Shown: positions 9,815 through 17,263, numbered from the stretch's first letter. The stretch is 64,000 bases of DNA from Clostridia bacterium (GCA_017416185.1 JAFQDF010000033.1:96434-160433), one strand, 5' to 3'. Notes: generated from the letters alone by a model not told the origin. Program-made: numbers and translations.

Positions 9815-10651
9815 CTATGCGATATCCCTTGCTATACGGGTTATAATTTCAGCTGTCCGAAGTTTATTATTTTCCCATTCCTCGGGATGTGACTCGCAGT
9901 ATGCCTCGTAATCTCTTATTTCGCGTAAACCTTCATCAAAGATACGCTTTATATGCTCTGTATCCGTAACTATGTCACAGTTACAGAAACTTCTCGACAG
10001 TATGGCTCTTTGTGAGCCCAAGCGGTAATGCTCCATTATTACATGCTCGCAGGGCAACATTCCCTTTCCGAGTGCCGCAATACCGCCGAAGCCGTAGGTT
10101 ATACCCTTATCTCTGCATTTGCGGCAGATATTCTCCACCGTACCGTCTGCAAGTAGCTCGAACATGAATTTTTTACCCAACGCAAGACTCATATCATTAA
10201 GTCCTATGTGTATCTCGTCGATTCCGTCAATTTCAAGTATCTCATCAAGACACTCCGCCGCCTCGGGAGTTTCCACAAGCAAAAACACAGTTGCTCTGCC
10301 TGCAACGATTCCCACAAAGCGCCTGACCTCATCTGCCGTTTTGAAATATGGCAGCATGACTACGTCCGCACCTGCCCTGATAACGGCATCTATCTCCTCC
10401 TCGCTTGAGGAGTATTCCTCTGTTGCATCGTGGATGGGATTGACACGGACCATAAGTTCGCTTTTGTCAAGATGCTTTCTCAGTTCAGCCACGTCGGAGA
10501 CGGTATGACGGCATTGAACCGTATTCATTCCGCCCTGTCTTAGCTGCTTGCCGATATATTCCATATCCACAAATATCCTATCCACTCCCGCAGCCTGTGC
10601 TATACAGGCTATCTCGGGACGGTTGGTTATATACATTAATTTTAATGACAT
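9815..10651 (-). CDS. HpcH/HpaI-type aldolase (locus A)
   Basis: A 278-residue TIM-barrel protein of the HpcH/HpaI aldolase/citrate-lyase-beta family. Family features are the metal-site residues in LLVETPEAAE and IHIGLNDMSLALG, the phosphate/carboxylate-contacting MVRVNP segment, and GADVVMLPYFKTADEVRRF. Family members carry out reversible aldol cleavage or condensation of pyruvate-type enolates with aldehydes, using a divalent metal. Such an enzyme is unusual inside a polysaccharide operon. It is present in both loci directly after the priming transferase and before the dehydrogenase, so a dedicated hydroxyacid precursor for the polymer is plausible (inference). A stretch of about 280 bp at the 5' end is nearly identical at DNA level to the copy at 52273. 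Confidence 0.85.
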   Translation of the reverse strand: MSLKLMYITNRPEIACIAQAAGVDRIFVDMEYIGKQLRQGGMNTVQCRHTVSDVAELRKHLDKSELMVRVNPIHDATEEYSSSEEEIDAVIRAGADVVMLPYFKTADEVRRFVGIVAGRATVFLLVETPEAAECLDEILEIDGIDEIHIGLNDMSLALGKKFMFELLADGTVENICRKCRDKGITYGFGGIAALGKGMLPCEHVIMEHYRLGSQRAILSRSFCNCDIVTDTEHIKRIFDEGLREIRDYEAYCESHPEEWENNKLRTAEIITRIARDIA

Positions 10652-10657
10652 AGCTAT

Positions 10658-11308
10658 CTACTTTAACACTTCGTCTTTGTTATCAGAAACCGATTCGGTA
10701 CTGTCTTTTTTCACCGTTGCACCAACGTTTTCGTTATCGGCGTTTGAAAAGACCTTGAAGAACGTAAGGAAAAATATTTTGATATCCAGCCACATAGTCA
10801 TATGGTCAACATACCAGACGTTCATCTTTATTCTTTCGTTCCATTCAACGCATTTTCGTCCGTGAATCTGCGCCCAACCTGTGATTCCCGGTCTTACCTC
10901 AAACATTCTGAACTGCTCTTCGGTATACTCTTCTACAGCCCAGGGATGATATGTAAGGGGAGGACGGGGCCCGACGAAGCTCATATCGCCCTTCAGTATA
11001 TTCAAAAGCTGCGGAAGTTCGTCGATACTGGTGGCACGTATGATCTTACCCACGCGGGTAACGCGGGAATCATTTTTCCCTGAATATACACCCGAGCCGC
11101 TATGCTCCGAATTGATTTTCATACTGCGGAATTTGTATATTTCAAATACCTTTCCGTCCCTGCCGACCCTTTTCTGCTTGAATATAACAGGTCCGGGAGA
11201 ATCTATCTTGATGATCAAAGCCACGATCAACATCGGAATTGCCAAAATGACAGTTGCAATACCTGACAACAGCAGGTCTAACACTCTTTTGATAAATTTC
11301 TTATACAC
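10658..11308 (-). CDS. Undecaprenyl-phosphate sugar-1-phosphate transferase (priming enzyme, locus A)
   Basis: A 216-residue bacterial sugar transferase (WcaJ/EpsL catalytic-domain type). It has one N-terminal membrane helix (DLLLSGIATVILAIPMLIVA) and the family blocks DSPGPVIFKQKRVGRDGK, FRSMK, TSIDELPQLLNILKGDMS, FVGPRPPL, RPGITGWAQIHGRK and ERIKMNVWYVDH. It starts the polymer by moving a sugar-1-phosphate from UDP-sugar to undecaprenyl phosphate. The start is GTG 11308: AGGAG lies 8 nt upstream, and this start gives the same length (216 residues) as the locus B enzyme at 53118. A longer reading to 11341 would run over the ribosome site. The C-terminal tail after VFSNADNENVGATVKKDS is hydrophilic and conserved in the copy. 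Confidence 0.92.
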   Translation of the reverse strand: MYKKFIKRVLDLLLSGIATVILAIPMLIVALIIKIDSPGPVIFKQKRVGRDGKVFEIYKFRSMKINSEHSGSGVYSGKNDSRVTRVGKIIRATSIDELPQLLNILKGDMSFVGPRPPLTYHPWAVEEYTEEQFRMFEVRPGITGWAQIHGRKCVEWNERIKMNVWYVDHMTMWLDIKIFFLTFFKVFSNADNENVGATVKKDSTESVSDNKDEVLK

Positions 11309-11362
11309 TTCGAATTCTCCTAATCTACATACCAACCTCAAAGTTGTACACGTTGCCCGGTT

Positions 11363-11464
11363 CTAAATAATCATAATTTTTCTCATTTGTGACATCGGTT
11401 TTTTAGAATTTCCAGTATCTTTTTGAGAATCCGTTTCGTTGTTCTTAGTATTTTTATCGTCCAT
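11363..11464 (-). CDS. Possible short hydrophilic ORF, perhaps continued by a -1 frameshift
   Basis: An ATG at 11464, two bases after the helicase stop codon, opens a 33-codon frame rich in Asp, Asn, Lys and Thr (MDDKNTKNNETDSQKDTGNS). After about 22 codons there is a run of six A. In the -1 frame downstream of that run, coding-like sequence continues to a TAG just before the sugar transferase ribosome site (…TNEKNYDYLEPGNVYNFEVGM). Either a small protein, or a gene remnant with a frameshift, is possible. There is no counterpart upstream of the locus B sugar transferase. I do not recognise a family, and the call is tentative. Confidence 0.3.
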   Translation of the reverse strand: MDDKNTKNNETDSQKDTGNSKKPMSQMRKIMII

Positions 11465-11466
11465 CT

Positions 11467-13758
11467 TCAGACCCCTATTGCCATTAACATTTTTGTCTGC
11501 CTTGGAGTAAGTTTTTTATCGCTTTTTCCGTTAAGTCGTTTCCTCTGTTCATAAAGCCAACGGTAGAGCCATACCCCCCCGCAAACATAATCGGAAGGAA
11601 TATTCGTATGTCCGTGTTCGTTATAGTAATCCTTTACCAACAGGTATTTTTCTTCCCACTGATCAGTAGACTTCCAATTCATTCCGATAAGATCCAGCTT
11701 TTGCTTTCTTTCGGGTGCAAGAGTACCCTTTTCGTACGTCTCACGCTGGAGTCTCAACCATCTGCCTATACGCAAGCCTTCGGGAGTTTCGTATGCTACG
11801 GGAATATTAAGATGTCCGTTTGCTTTTTTATAAGCACAAACTGCGGCATAGTTTTTTTGCCAAATTATGTCCTGCTTATTTCCCCACAGCATACCAAGCT
11901 CGTCCAGTCTACGTTTCTGCTCCTCGGTAAGCTTAGCTCTGTTGTTTTGGTCCTTCATAGCAGCACGAAGAGAATATATCCATGCACCGAGACGTATACC
12001 GTCTTCATCTGTATATGCAGCAGGAACGTCAAGATCTCCGTACTCTCTGTGATATCTCAAAGCTGACTGAAAATTACGTTCCCACAGATAGTCAACGGCA
12101 CTCCATACCATACCTATCTTCTCTAACGCTTCCACACGCTCGGGCGTAAGGTAAGCGGTTTTGATACCGTTTTTTCGGTAACTTCGGAGATTGGCTATCC
12201 ATGAACCGAGATCAACACCGCAATAATCCTTCTCGGCAATATTCACCACTAGATCTCCGTGCTCTGCATAATACTTACAGGCTGCCGAATAATACCTCTC
12301 CCAGGCCATATCCTTTACACTTTTCCATGAAAAGCCTATAGCTTCTAATTTAGCTGTCTGCTCATCGGTCAGCTTTCCTCTGACTTTACCCTCATGGACG
12401 AGCCGTTGTGTAGCAAGCCAGGAACCCAAGGTATAACCCTCTGAAGTTACATATCTTTTCGGAACATCCAGATTACCGTTTTCATCAAAGTATCTTTTCG
12501 CAGCTTCATACATAAGATCCCAGGAAGCTCCCAGGGTATCATTGAGCCTATCAAAAAGCTCTCTGCAATCTCTGACCTCGTCCGTTATTTTGAAATGCTC
12601 GTTTACTATATCGTCTTCGCACCCCAAAGAGCGGTAATAGGAGGTTGCTATCTGCATCTCCTCCTCTATGGCGTCGATGCTGTAAAGATTATCAATATTC
12701 AATACGATATCGAATATGACGGCAGACTCATTCCTGCCTGCAGCGAGAGCTCTGCCTATCTGCTGCTTGTATACTATGGGCGATACCGTAGGACGAAGAA
12801 GAATCACTCCGCTTATATCATCAACGTGTACGCCCTCGTTAAGCATATCGATACAGAACAAAAGCTTGATATGCTTACTTGTATCCTTCTTAAAAGCCGC
12901 AAAGCTGGCATCGGTTTCCGGATCGTCCGAATACGCCTTATAAATATGGGGCTCGTTGTCTATGTTCTTAAACCATTCCCTCGCCAGCTCAACCATACTG
13001 CACATATGATCGTAGTCCGCGCAGAAGACAAGATACTTGCCTGAACGGTCTGTTATATGCTTTTCAAAAATTTCATCTATACCCTCAGACATTTCGAGGG
13101 TCCTACGTAATGCATCCAGATACTTTTGCCCCTCATCACGTACCGCCTTGTTTTTAGCAGAACGTACCCGATGCTCGTATCTCTTCAGCTGCTTTTCATA
13201 AGCAAACACGGCTAAAACATACTTTGGAGGTGCAAGAATTCCCTTTACGACAGCCTCTCCTAAGGTCATATTGCTTGCAACACAACCGTCAAAAAGCTCA
13301 TCAGCCATATTTCTTTGATTATCAAGATATCTGACAGCCGTAGCAGATAAGCCGAGGATAGGCGTATCGGGATACGTCTGCAATAACGTATCCACTCCAC
13401 CGCCCCACATCTTAGCGCCGCAACGGTGAAACTCGTCCAATATAATGTAGTCGGGTTGTATCTGCATAAGCTCTTCTTCGCCTATATTCATAAGCTTGGC
13501 ATAGGTAAAAAAGATGATATTATCGGGGACATAACCGTCAGAGCATCTACGGAGATTATCTAACTGAGTCTTGAATATGTATTCGGAAGGAGATAACCAA
13601 CATATACGTTTGTCCGGATTATCCTCACAGAGCTTAAATCCGATAAATGACTTGCCGGTTCCGGTAGGATGAACAACAGCGGCTTTGCCGGTCTTTTCCA
13701 GCATAGCGACAGCGCTATGATAAGCATCACAATTATGCTTGAATAAGTCTATTGCCAC
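11467..13758 (-). CDS. Superfamily 2 DExH helicase with five C-terminal helicase-associated (HA) repeats
   Basis: A 763-residue protein. The ATPase core has a Walker A motif (HPTGTGKSF, about residue 30), DEFH box (IILDEFHRCG), SAT motif (LGLSATAVR) and the arginine-finger motif (QQIGRALAAGRNESAVIFD). From about residue 425 there are five HA repeats of roughly 66-70 residues, each with the pattern W…Y…GxLdVP…LGxWl…R…L…iGmxW; the last is clipped shortly after IGV. The start is GTG 13758, with AAGGAGG 8 nt upstream. HA repeats are thought to help bind nucleic acid, but their role is poorly known. The upstream region has a TTGACA promoter overlapped by an imperfect dyad that recurs inside a small RNA 270 bp away. 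The gene sits in DNA inserted between the sugar transferase and nucleotidyltransferase of locus A, next to a recombinase. A DNA-repair or defence role is possible but unproven. Confidence 0.88.
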   Translation of the reverse strand: MAIDLFKHNCDAYHSAVAMLEKTGKAAVVHPTGTGKSFIGFKLCEDNPDKRICWLSPSEYIFKTQLDNLRRCSDGYVPDNIIFFTYAKLMNIGEEELMQIQPDYIILDEFHRCGAKMWGGGVDTLLQTYPDTPILGLSATAVRYLDNQRNMADELFDGCVASNMTLGEAVVKGILAPPKYVLAVFAYEKQLKRYEHRVRSAKNKAVRDEGQKYLDALRRTLEMSEGIDEIFEKHITDRSGKYLVFCADYDHMCSMVELAREWFKNIDNEPHIYKAYSDDPETDASFAAFKKDTSKHIKLLFCIDMLNEGVHVDDISGVILLRPTVSPIVYKQQIGRALAAGRNESAVIFDIVLNIDNLYSIDAIEEEMQIATSYYRSLGCEDDIVNEHFKITDEVRDCRELFDRLNDTLGASWDLMYEAAKRYFDENGNLDVPKRYVTSEGYTLGSWLATQRLVHEGKVRGKLTDEQTAKLEAIGFSWKSVKDMAWERYYSAACKYYAEHGDLVVNIAEKDYCGVDLGSWIANLRSYRKNGIKTAYLTPERVEALEKIGMVWSAVDYLWERNFQSALRYHREYGDLDVPAAYTDEDGIRLGAWIYSLRAAMKDQNNRAKLTEEQKRRLDELGMLWGNKQDIIWQKNYAAVCAYKKANGHLNIPVAYETPEGLRIGRWLRLQRETYEKGTLAPERKQKLDLIGMNWKSTDQWEEKYLLVKDYYNEHGHTNIPSDYVCGGVWLYRWLYEQRKRLNGKSDKKLTPRQTKMLMAIGV

Positions 13759-13782
13759 TGTTTTCCCTCCTTCCTGTATGCA

Positions 13783-13802
13783 ACGTAATTTACATTATGT
13801 TA
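13783..13802. promoter_or_regulatory. Dyad (AAC-G-TAAT / ATTATGTT) over the helicase promoter
   Basis: The 20-bp sequence AACGTAATTTACATTATGTT has 8-bp arms that pair at 7 of 8 positions around a 4-bp centre. It covers the likely -10 region of the helicase promoter. A perfect version in inverted orientation lies at 14073-14092; the two share 16 identical bases (13786-13801 and the reverse complement of 14073-14088). It may be an operator for a dimeric regulator, or an RNA hairpin in the helicase leader. Confidence 0.5.
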
Positions 13803-13818
13803 CATTGGGTTTTGTCAA
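13789..13818 (-). promoter_or_regulatory. Probable promoter of the helicase gene
   Basis: On the minus strand TTGACA (13818-13813) is followed after 18 bp by TGTAAA (13794-13789), a perfect -35 with a weak -10. It lies about 30 bp upstream of the GTG start and its -10 falls inside the dyad at 13783-13802, which would allow repression by a protein bound there. Confidence 0.5.
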
Positions 13819-13893
13819 CGATAATCCCGTTTCAATCGAATATCTACAAAATCATCACATTACAGGATATTAATTGGCAAAAAACAAAAATAA

Positions 13894-13949
13894 GCATAAC
13901 AATGCTACCCTTATTTTTGAAAGAATCAAAATAAGGGCATTTGTTATGC
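13894..13949 (-). terminator. Long interrupted stem-loop, probable terminator on the minus strand
   Basis: GCATAACAA (13894-13902) pairs with TTGTTATGC (13941-13949), and CCCTTATTTT (13908-13917) pairs with AAAATAAGGG (13928-13937), leaving a small internal bulge and a 10-nt loop. Read on the minus strand it is followed by a T-rich tract (TTATTTTTGTTTTTTG), which fits an intrinsic terminator after the recombinase gene. Confidence 0.5.
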
Positions 13950-13997
13950 CTTGAAACATTATGTATAATCAACGGTTTCCATTTAATGAAAAAACTC

Positions 13998-14026
13998 TTG
14001 ATTTTTATTAAGAATGATGATATAAT
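13998..14026 (+). promoter_or_regulatory. Promoter for the small RNA candidate
   Basis: TTGATT (13998-14003), 17-bp spacer, TATAAT (14021-14026): near-consensus sigma-70 type promoter on the plus strand. No plus-strand gene follows; the next feature is a terminator about 85 nt downstream, so this promoter implies a short non-coding transcript. Confidence 0.6.
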
Positions 14027-14032
14027 TTATTT

Positions 14033-14119
14033 GGGGTATTGGCGATACCTGTAGTTTTTATGCAATTTTTTCAACATAATGTAAATTATGTTTACCCGGG
14101 TGCTTCGGCATCTTTTTTT
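14033..14119 (+). ncRNA. Candidate structured small RNA of about 85 nt
   Basis: Begins about 7 nt after the TATAAT box and contains three hairpins in a row. The first is GGTAT/ATACC with loop TGGCG (14035-14049). The second is a perfect 8-bp stem AACATAAT/ATTATGTT closed by GTAA, a GNRA-type tetraloop (14073-14092). The third is GGTGC/GCATC closed by TTCG (14099-14112), followed by seven T, which is a standard intrinsic terminator. There is no reading frame of note in it. The second hairpin sequence also occurs at the helicase promoter, suggesting a link with that gene. I do not recognise the RNA family. The tail resembles tracrRNA-like architecture only in general shape, and no Cas9 or repeat array is present. 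Confidence 0.55.
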
Positions 14120-14120
14120 G

Positions 14121-14939
14121 TTATATTACCAAATGCATATTTTCCATTTTTCTTCGATGTTCGATTCCTGTCGTTATAATATATATTCTTGTAGTATTGA
14201 TATTGGAGTGACCGAGGATATCGGCAAGCTTAACGATGTCCTTTTCTATTGAATAGAATATTCGGGCAAACAGATGTCGTAAATTATGCGGAAAAACCTT
14301 ACGACTGTCAACCCCGGCAGCATCGCATACACTTTTCATACTTCGCCATACGGTCACACGGCACAAAGGTATGCCGTTGGAGTTTACAAATATAGGTCCT
14401 GCAGCTATTCCTTTGTCCTTAGCATAACGAAGAAGCTGCTGCTTTAATCTTTCTACAATAAATACGGTTCTCGACTTACCCTTGCATTTTACGGTTACAC
14501 AACCCTGTCGAACTCCCTCTACCGTTATATATTTCAACTCGCTGATACGTATCCCCGTACCGCAAACGGTCTGAAATATCAGATAGAGTCGGATATTGTT
14601 TTGTCTTTTTGCTTCGTTTAACAGCCGAAAATATTCCTCTTTAGACAGCTCTTTGTCCTCGGAGCAATATATTTCCCTCTGTATTTTGAATTGACGCACG
14701 CACAATTCGGCTCTGCCGATGAATTTAAGATACGAATTCAAGGCTGCAATCATCGAGTTGGCAGACCTTGGGGTATATTTCCTTTCAAGCTCCGCCTTAT
14801 ACTCAAGGATCAACTGCTTGTCCAACGTTTTACCGTCCGAAAATTCGGCAAACTTTTTTACATCTCTTATATATTTTTCGATAGTCAGCTCGCTTTTTTC
14901 GTCTTCATAAAGAAAGGTTCTGTACTCGGCAATTTTCAT
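14121..14939 (-). CDS. Tyrosine recombinase/integrase
   Basis: A 272-residue phage-integrase-family recombinase. An N-terminal SAM-like core-binding domain (about residues 1-90) is followed by the catalytic domain. The catalytic residues are visible: Arg in CGTGIRISELK, Lys in KCKGKSRTVF, His-x-x-Arg in FPHNLRHLFAR, His in LGHSNINTTRIY, whose final Tyr is the nucleophile. The start is ATG 14939 because GGAGGT lies 6 nt upstream; a longer frame to 14996 lacks a ribosome site. Enzymes of this type excise, integrate or invert DNA. No clear attachment sites flanking an element could be defined. Its position in accessory DNA that separates two normally adjacent polymer genes suggests it took part in that insertion, or is a passenger. 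Confidence 0.9.
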   Translation of the reverse strand: MKIAEYRTFLYEDEKSELTIEKYIRDVKKFAEFSDGKTLDKQLILEYKAELERKYTPRSANSMIAALNSYLKFIGRAELCVRQFKIQREIYCSEDKELSKEEYFRLLNEAKRQNNIRLYLIFQTVCGTGIRISELKYITVEGVRQGCVTVKCKGKSRTVFIVERLKQQLLRYAKDKGIAAGPIFVNSNGIPLCRVTVWRSMKSVCDAAGVDSRKVFPHNLRHLFARIFYSIEKDIVKLADILGHSNINTTRIYIITTGIEHRRKMENMHLVI

Positions 14940-14978
14940 GTTTTTACCTCCGTAAAAATCTTTTGCATAAGATAACAA

Positions 14979-15009
14979 AACAGGAACTATTCCCAAAATT
15001 GTTCCTGTT
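14979..15009 (-). promoter_or_regulatory. Stem-loop in the recombinase leader
   Basis: AACAGGAAC (14979-14987) and GTTCCTGTT (15001-15009) form a 9-bp perfect inverted repeat with a 13-nt loop, about 40 nt upstream of the recombinase start. It may be a leader hairpin or a recombinase/regulator binding site. Confidence 0.4.
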
Positions 15010-15127
15010 GCTCTGATTATATTTTAACACAAAAATAGCCGATTATTAATAATCAGCTCTTTATGAATTTATATTAGTGAACAATAATAAAAATATCGTA
15101 ATTTCTAATATAAAGCAAAAATGCATC

Positions 15128-15156
15128 TTGCATTCAAACCATACTTGGAGTATACT
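15128..15156 (+). promoter_or_regulatory. Promoter of the sigma/anti-sigma operon
   Basis: TTGCAT (15128-15133), 17-bp spacer, TATACT (15151-15156), about 30 bp upstream of the sigma-factor start. This is a housekeeping-type promoter; no separate ECF-type autoregulatory promoter could be recognised by eye. Confidence 0.5.
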
Positions 15157-15185
15157 TGTAATATCAACAAATCGAGGTTTATTGT

Positions 15186-15737
15186 ATGACATTAGATACT
15201 GCAATGGATAAATATTATAACTCCATACACGCGTATATATACGGTAAAACAGGTAAAAACCAGAGTTTTGCTGACGAATGCAGTAACAGCGTATTCTTTA
15301 TTTTCTCCAATAAAGGACAAACATTGGATGATAATGCCGTGTATCCCTGGCTTATGAAAACAGCATCCAATAAGCTAAAGGAATATTACCGTAAACTGAA
15401 AAAGGAAAATATGGTTACGTATCTCGAGGATATAACGGTTATTCCTTCGTATGATACCGATCTGTCTGATCAGATGATTACGGATGCTGATATAGAAGAA
15501 GCCAAGGAAAAGCTTATTTCTCTTCTCTCTCCCAAAGACAGGGAAATGTATGAGTGTTATTTCGTGAAAAAGATGACCTATGTCGAAGTAGCTAAGAAAT
15601 TCGGAATAGACAGAAATACCGCATCGAAAAGATTACATATCATAAAGAAAAGACTTGAGGACGAAGCAAGAAAGATGTTTGCCGTGGGTGGAGCTATAAC
15701 GGTTTTCCGTATAATAGCCGCTCTGTTCAACAGATAG
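15186..15737 (+). CDS. ECF-like RNA polymerase sigma factor with hydrophobic C-terminal tail
   Basis: A 183-residue sigma-70 family protein. Region 2 covers about residues 10-75 (DECSNSVFFIFSN, then PWLMKTASNKLKEYYRK). Region 4, about residues 112-165, carries the helix-turn-helix (LLSPKDREMYECYF, MTYVEVAKKFGIDRNTASKR). The last 18 residues are hydrophobic (AVGGAITVFRIIAALFNR), longer and more apolar than in most ECF factors, and might associate with the membrane. GAGG lies about 9 nt upstream of the ATG. The next gene, 11 bp downstream, encodes a single-pass membrane protein that is its likely anti-sigma partner. The signal and targets are unknown; the small secreted protein at 16668 could be one target. 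Confidence 0.85.
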   Translation: MTLDTAMDKYYNSIHAYIYGKTGKNQSFADECSNSVFFIFSNKGQTLDDNAVYPWLMKTASNKLKEYYRKLKKENMVTYLEDITVIPSYDTDLSDQMITDADIEEAKEKLISLLSPKDREMYECYFVKKMTYVEVAKKFGIDRNTASKRLHIIKKRLEDEARKMFAVGGAITVFRIIAALFNR

Positions 15738-15748
15738 GAGTATAAAAT

Positions 15749-16519
15749 ATGTATATAGAAAAGAAAAGGGCAGAGCTTGCCGATATTTGTTATATGACCA
15801 TAGAAAAAGAATGCTCTAAGCCTACAGAAGAAATAAATACCGCACTTATAGATGCTTGTATAGATCTCGCCAACAAGCTGCTTGATATCAAGCCTCTAAG
15901 CGAAGAAGAATTGCTGCGTGCAAAAAAGAAGATAGAAGCTATGGCTCTTCACCGCCGCAAAAAGAATCTTAAAATACGTATAATTGCTGCGATCTTAGCT
16001 ATCATTGTCGTATTAGTTACTACGGCATGTGCCTTTTCGGATTGGCTTGTTGGAATATTTGGAATCAATACTCTATACACTGTTCAGTCCGGGGAAAGCG
16101 TTACGGTAGAACAACACAAATTGGAGGCACCCTCAGATGTTCTCAACTTTGACAGTATTGATGATTTAGATGAGTATATCGAGGAACCGATATATCTTCC
16201 TATAGGATTGCCGGAAGAGTTTGTTTTAAGTAGTATAACGATGTATAAAGAAGAAACTTCACAAATCGAAATAATATGGACAAAAGAATCTCACAGAATA
16301 CGGTATAAAATCACTTTTGATCCCTCGTATTTTAATAAAAGTCGTTTCGATTTGCTTGAATACGAATATTACTCACAAGATGGCTATCCTTTTGATTGTG
16401 TTCAAATAACTTCGTATTGGCAAGCATCAAGTTGGATAAATGATAATGAATATGTTATATCAGCAGATAATACAGATCTGATAGAAGAAATAATAAACTA
16501 TGTGGTTGTTACACAGTAG
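15749..16519 (+). CDS. Single-pass membrane protein, probable anti-sigma factor (DUF4367-like outer domain)
   Basis: A 256-residue protein. The N-terminal 75 residues are cytoplasmic, helical and charged. One membrane span follows (about residues 77-98, IIAAILAIIVVLVTTACAF), then an outer domain of about 155 residues with YIEEPIYLPIGLPEEFVLSS and IEIIWTKESHRIRYKITF, a pattern like DUF4367 sensor domains. AGGAG precedes the ATG. Being 11 bp after an ECF-like sigma gene and having this topology, it most likely holds the sigma factor at the membrane and releases it on an envelope signal. The role is inferred from context; the outer domain has no recognisable catalytic motif. A strong terminator follows the gene. 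Confidence 0.75.
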   Translation: MYIEKKRAELADICYMTIEKECSKPTEEINTALIDACIDLANKLLDIKPLSEEELLRAKKKIEAMALHRRKKNLKIRIIAAILAIIVVLVTTACAFSDWLVGIFGINTLYTVQSGESVTVEQHKLEAPSDVLNFDSIDDLDEYIEEPIYLPIGLPEEFVLSSITMYKEETSQIEIIWTKESHRIRYKITFDPSYFNKSRFDLLEYEYYSQDGYPFDCVQITSYWQASSWINDNEYVISADNTDLIEEIINYVVVTQ

Positions 16520-16520
16520 C

Positions 16521-16557
16521 ATAAGAATATCCCTCCTCTCGGGAGGGATATTCTTAT
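16521..16557 (+). terminator. Terminator after the sigma/anti-sigma operon
   Basis: A 16-bp perfect stem (ATAAGAATATCCCTCC with its complement) and a 5-nt loop directly after the anti-sigma stop. It lacks a long T tract but is the strongest hairpin nearby. Confidence 0.7.
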
Positions 16558-16667
16558 AGGTATCAAAGATTAACAAATTGTAAATAAATACAACAAATTT
16601 CGGCAAAAATAAAAAAAACATCATTATACAAATGAGGGGAAAATATTTCAGATCAAAGGAGAGAAAA

Positions 16668-17042
16668 ATGAAAAAAATTATTTGTTTAATACTCATATCC
16701 GTTTTACTTATCCCTATGTCTGTGGGAATTTTTGCTCACGAACAGGAATACACCTTTTTTATAGAGGACGAGGAAATAACCATAACAGGTATGTATACCG
16801 AAGCTGAAGCCTATGAAATAGCATATCTTCATTACTGTATGGAAAACGATATAGAGATTTCCGGTTCTTATGCCATATGTTCCCATGTTTATGAATATCA
16901 GATAGTTACGGCAACTACCCATAAGGCACGTACTACTCAGCCCAGATGCCAGAAATTCAGATACAATATCGGCAGATGTACAAAATGCGTTCACGTAACG
17001 ACCGAGCTGTTGGACACTTGGTATATATATTGCTGTGACTAA
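16668..17042 (+). CDS. Small secreted Cys-rich protein of unknown function
   Basis: A 124-residue protein starting at ATG 16668, chosen because GGAGAG lies 5 nt upstream. The signal peptide is MKKIICLILISVLLIPMSVG ending near FAHEQ. The mature part of about 100 residues has an acidic first half (YTFFIEDEEITITGMYTEAEA) and a basic, Cys-containing second half with cysteines in YAICSH, PRCQKF, GRCTKCVH and a terminal YCCD. This could form disulfides outside the cell or bind metal. It follows the sigma/anti-sigma pair on the same strand but after a terminator, so it is a separate transcript. I do not recognise a family. Confidence 0.65.
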   Translation: MKKIICLILISVLLIPMSVGIFAHEQEYTFFIEDEEITITGMYTEAEAYEIAYLHYCMENDIEISGSYAICSHVYEYQIVTATTHKARTTQPRCQKFRYNIGRCTKCVHVTTELLDTWYIYCCD

Positions 17043-17104
17043 TGTTAAATAAGGGTTCCTTCCCCTCGGAACTCTTTGCAAAATGTTTACGGCTTTATAA
17101 TACC

Positions 17105-17135
17105 GCAAAAGCCACCCTCAAAGGGTGGCTTTTGC
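17105..17135. terminator. Bidirectional-type hairpin terminator
   Basis: GCAAAAGCCACCCT and its complement form a 14-bp stem with a 3-nt loop, flanked by A and T runs on either strand; it ends the transcript of the small secreted protein. Confidence 0.75.
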
Positions 17136-17234
17136 GCGTTATTTACCTCATTTAATCAAGTAATTGCGGGATATGTATTATTAAATTAATCCTCTATTCC
17201 TTCGCCGACAGAACGGTTTGTTGAAAAAAACATC

Positions 17235-17263
17235 TTGAAAAATAGTTTTACATATGCTAAACT
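17235..17263 (+). promoter_or_regulatory. Promoter of the locus A nucleotidyltransferase
   Basis: TTGAAA (17235-17240), 17-bp spacer, TAAACT (17258-17263), about 50 bp upstream of the start codon at 17316. Confidence 0.5.

Noticed and set aside
13894..13949. Integron attC site next to a tyrosine recombinase
   Set aside because: It lacks the paired R and L box core sites, the recombinase is not IntI-like, and a T-rich tail fits a terminator better.
14033..14119. tracrRNA, omega-RNA or retron RNA
   Set aside because: The hairpin chain and terminator look similar in outline, but there is no Cas9, IscB/TnpB or reverse transcriptase, and no repeat array to pair with.
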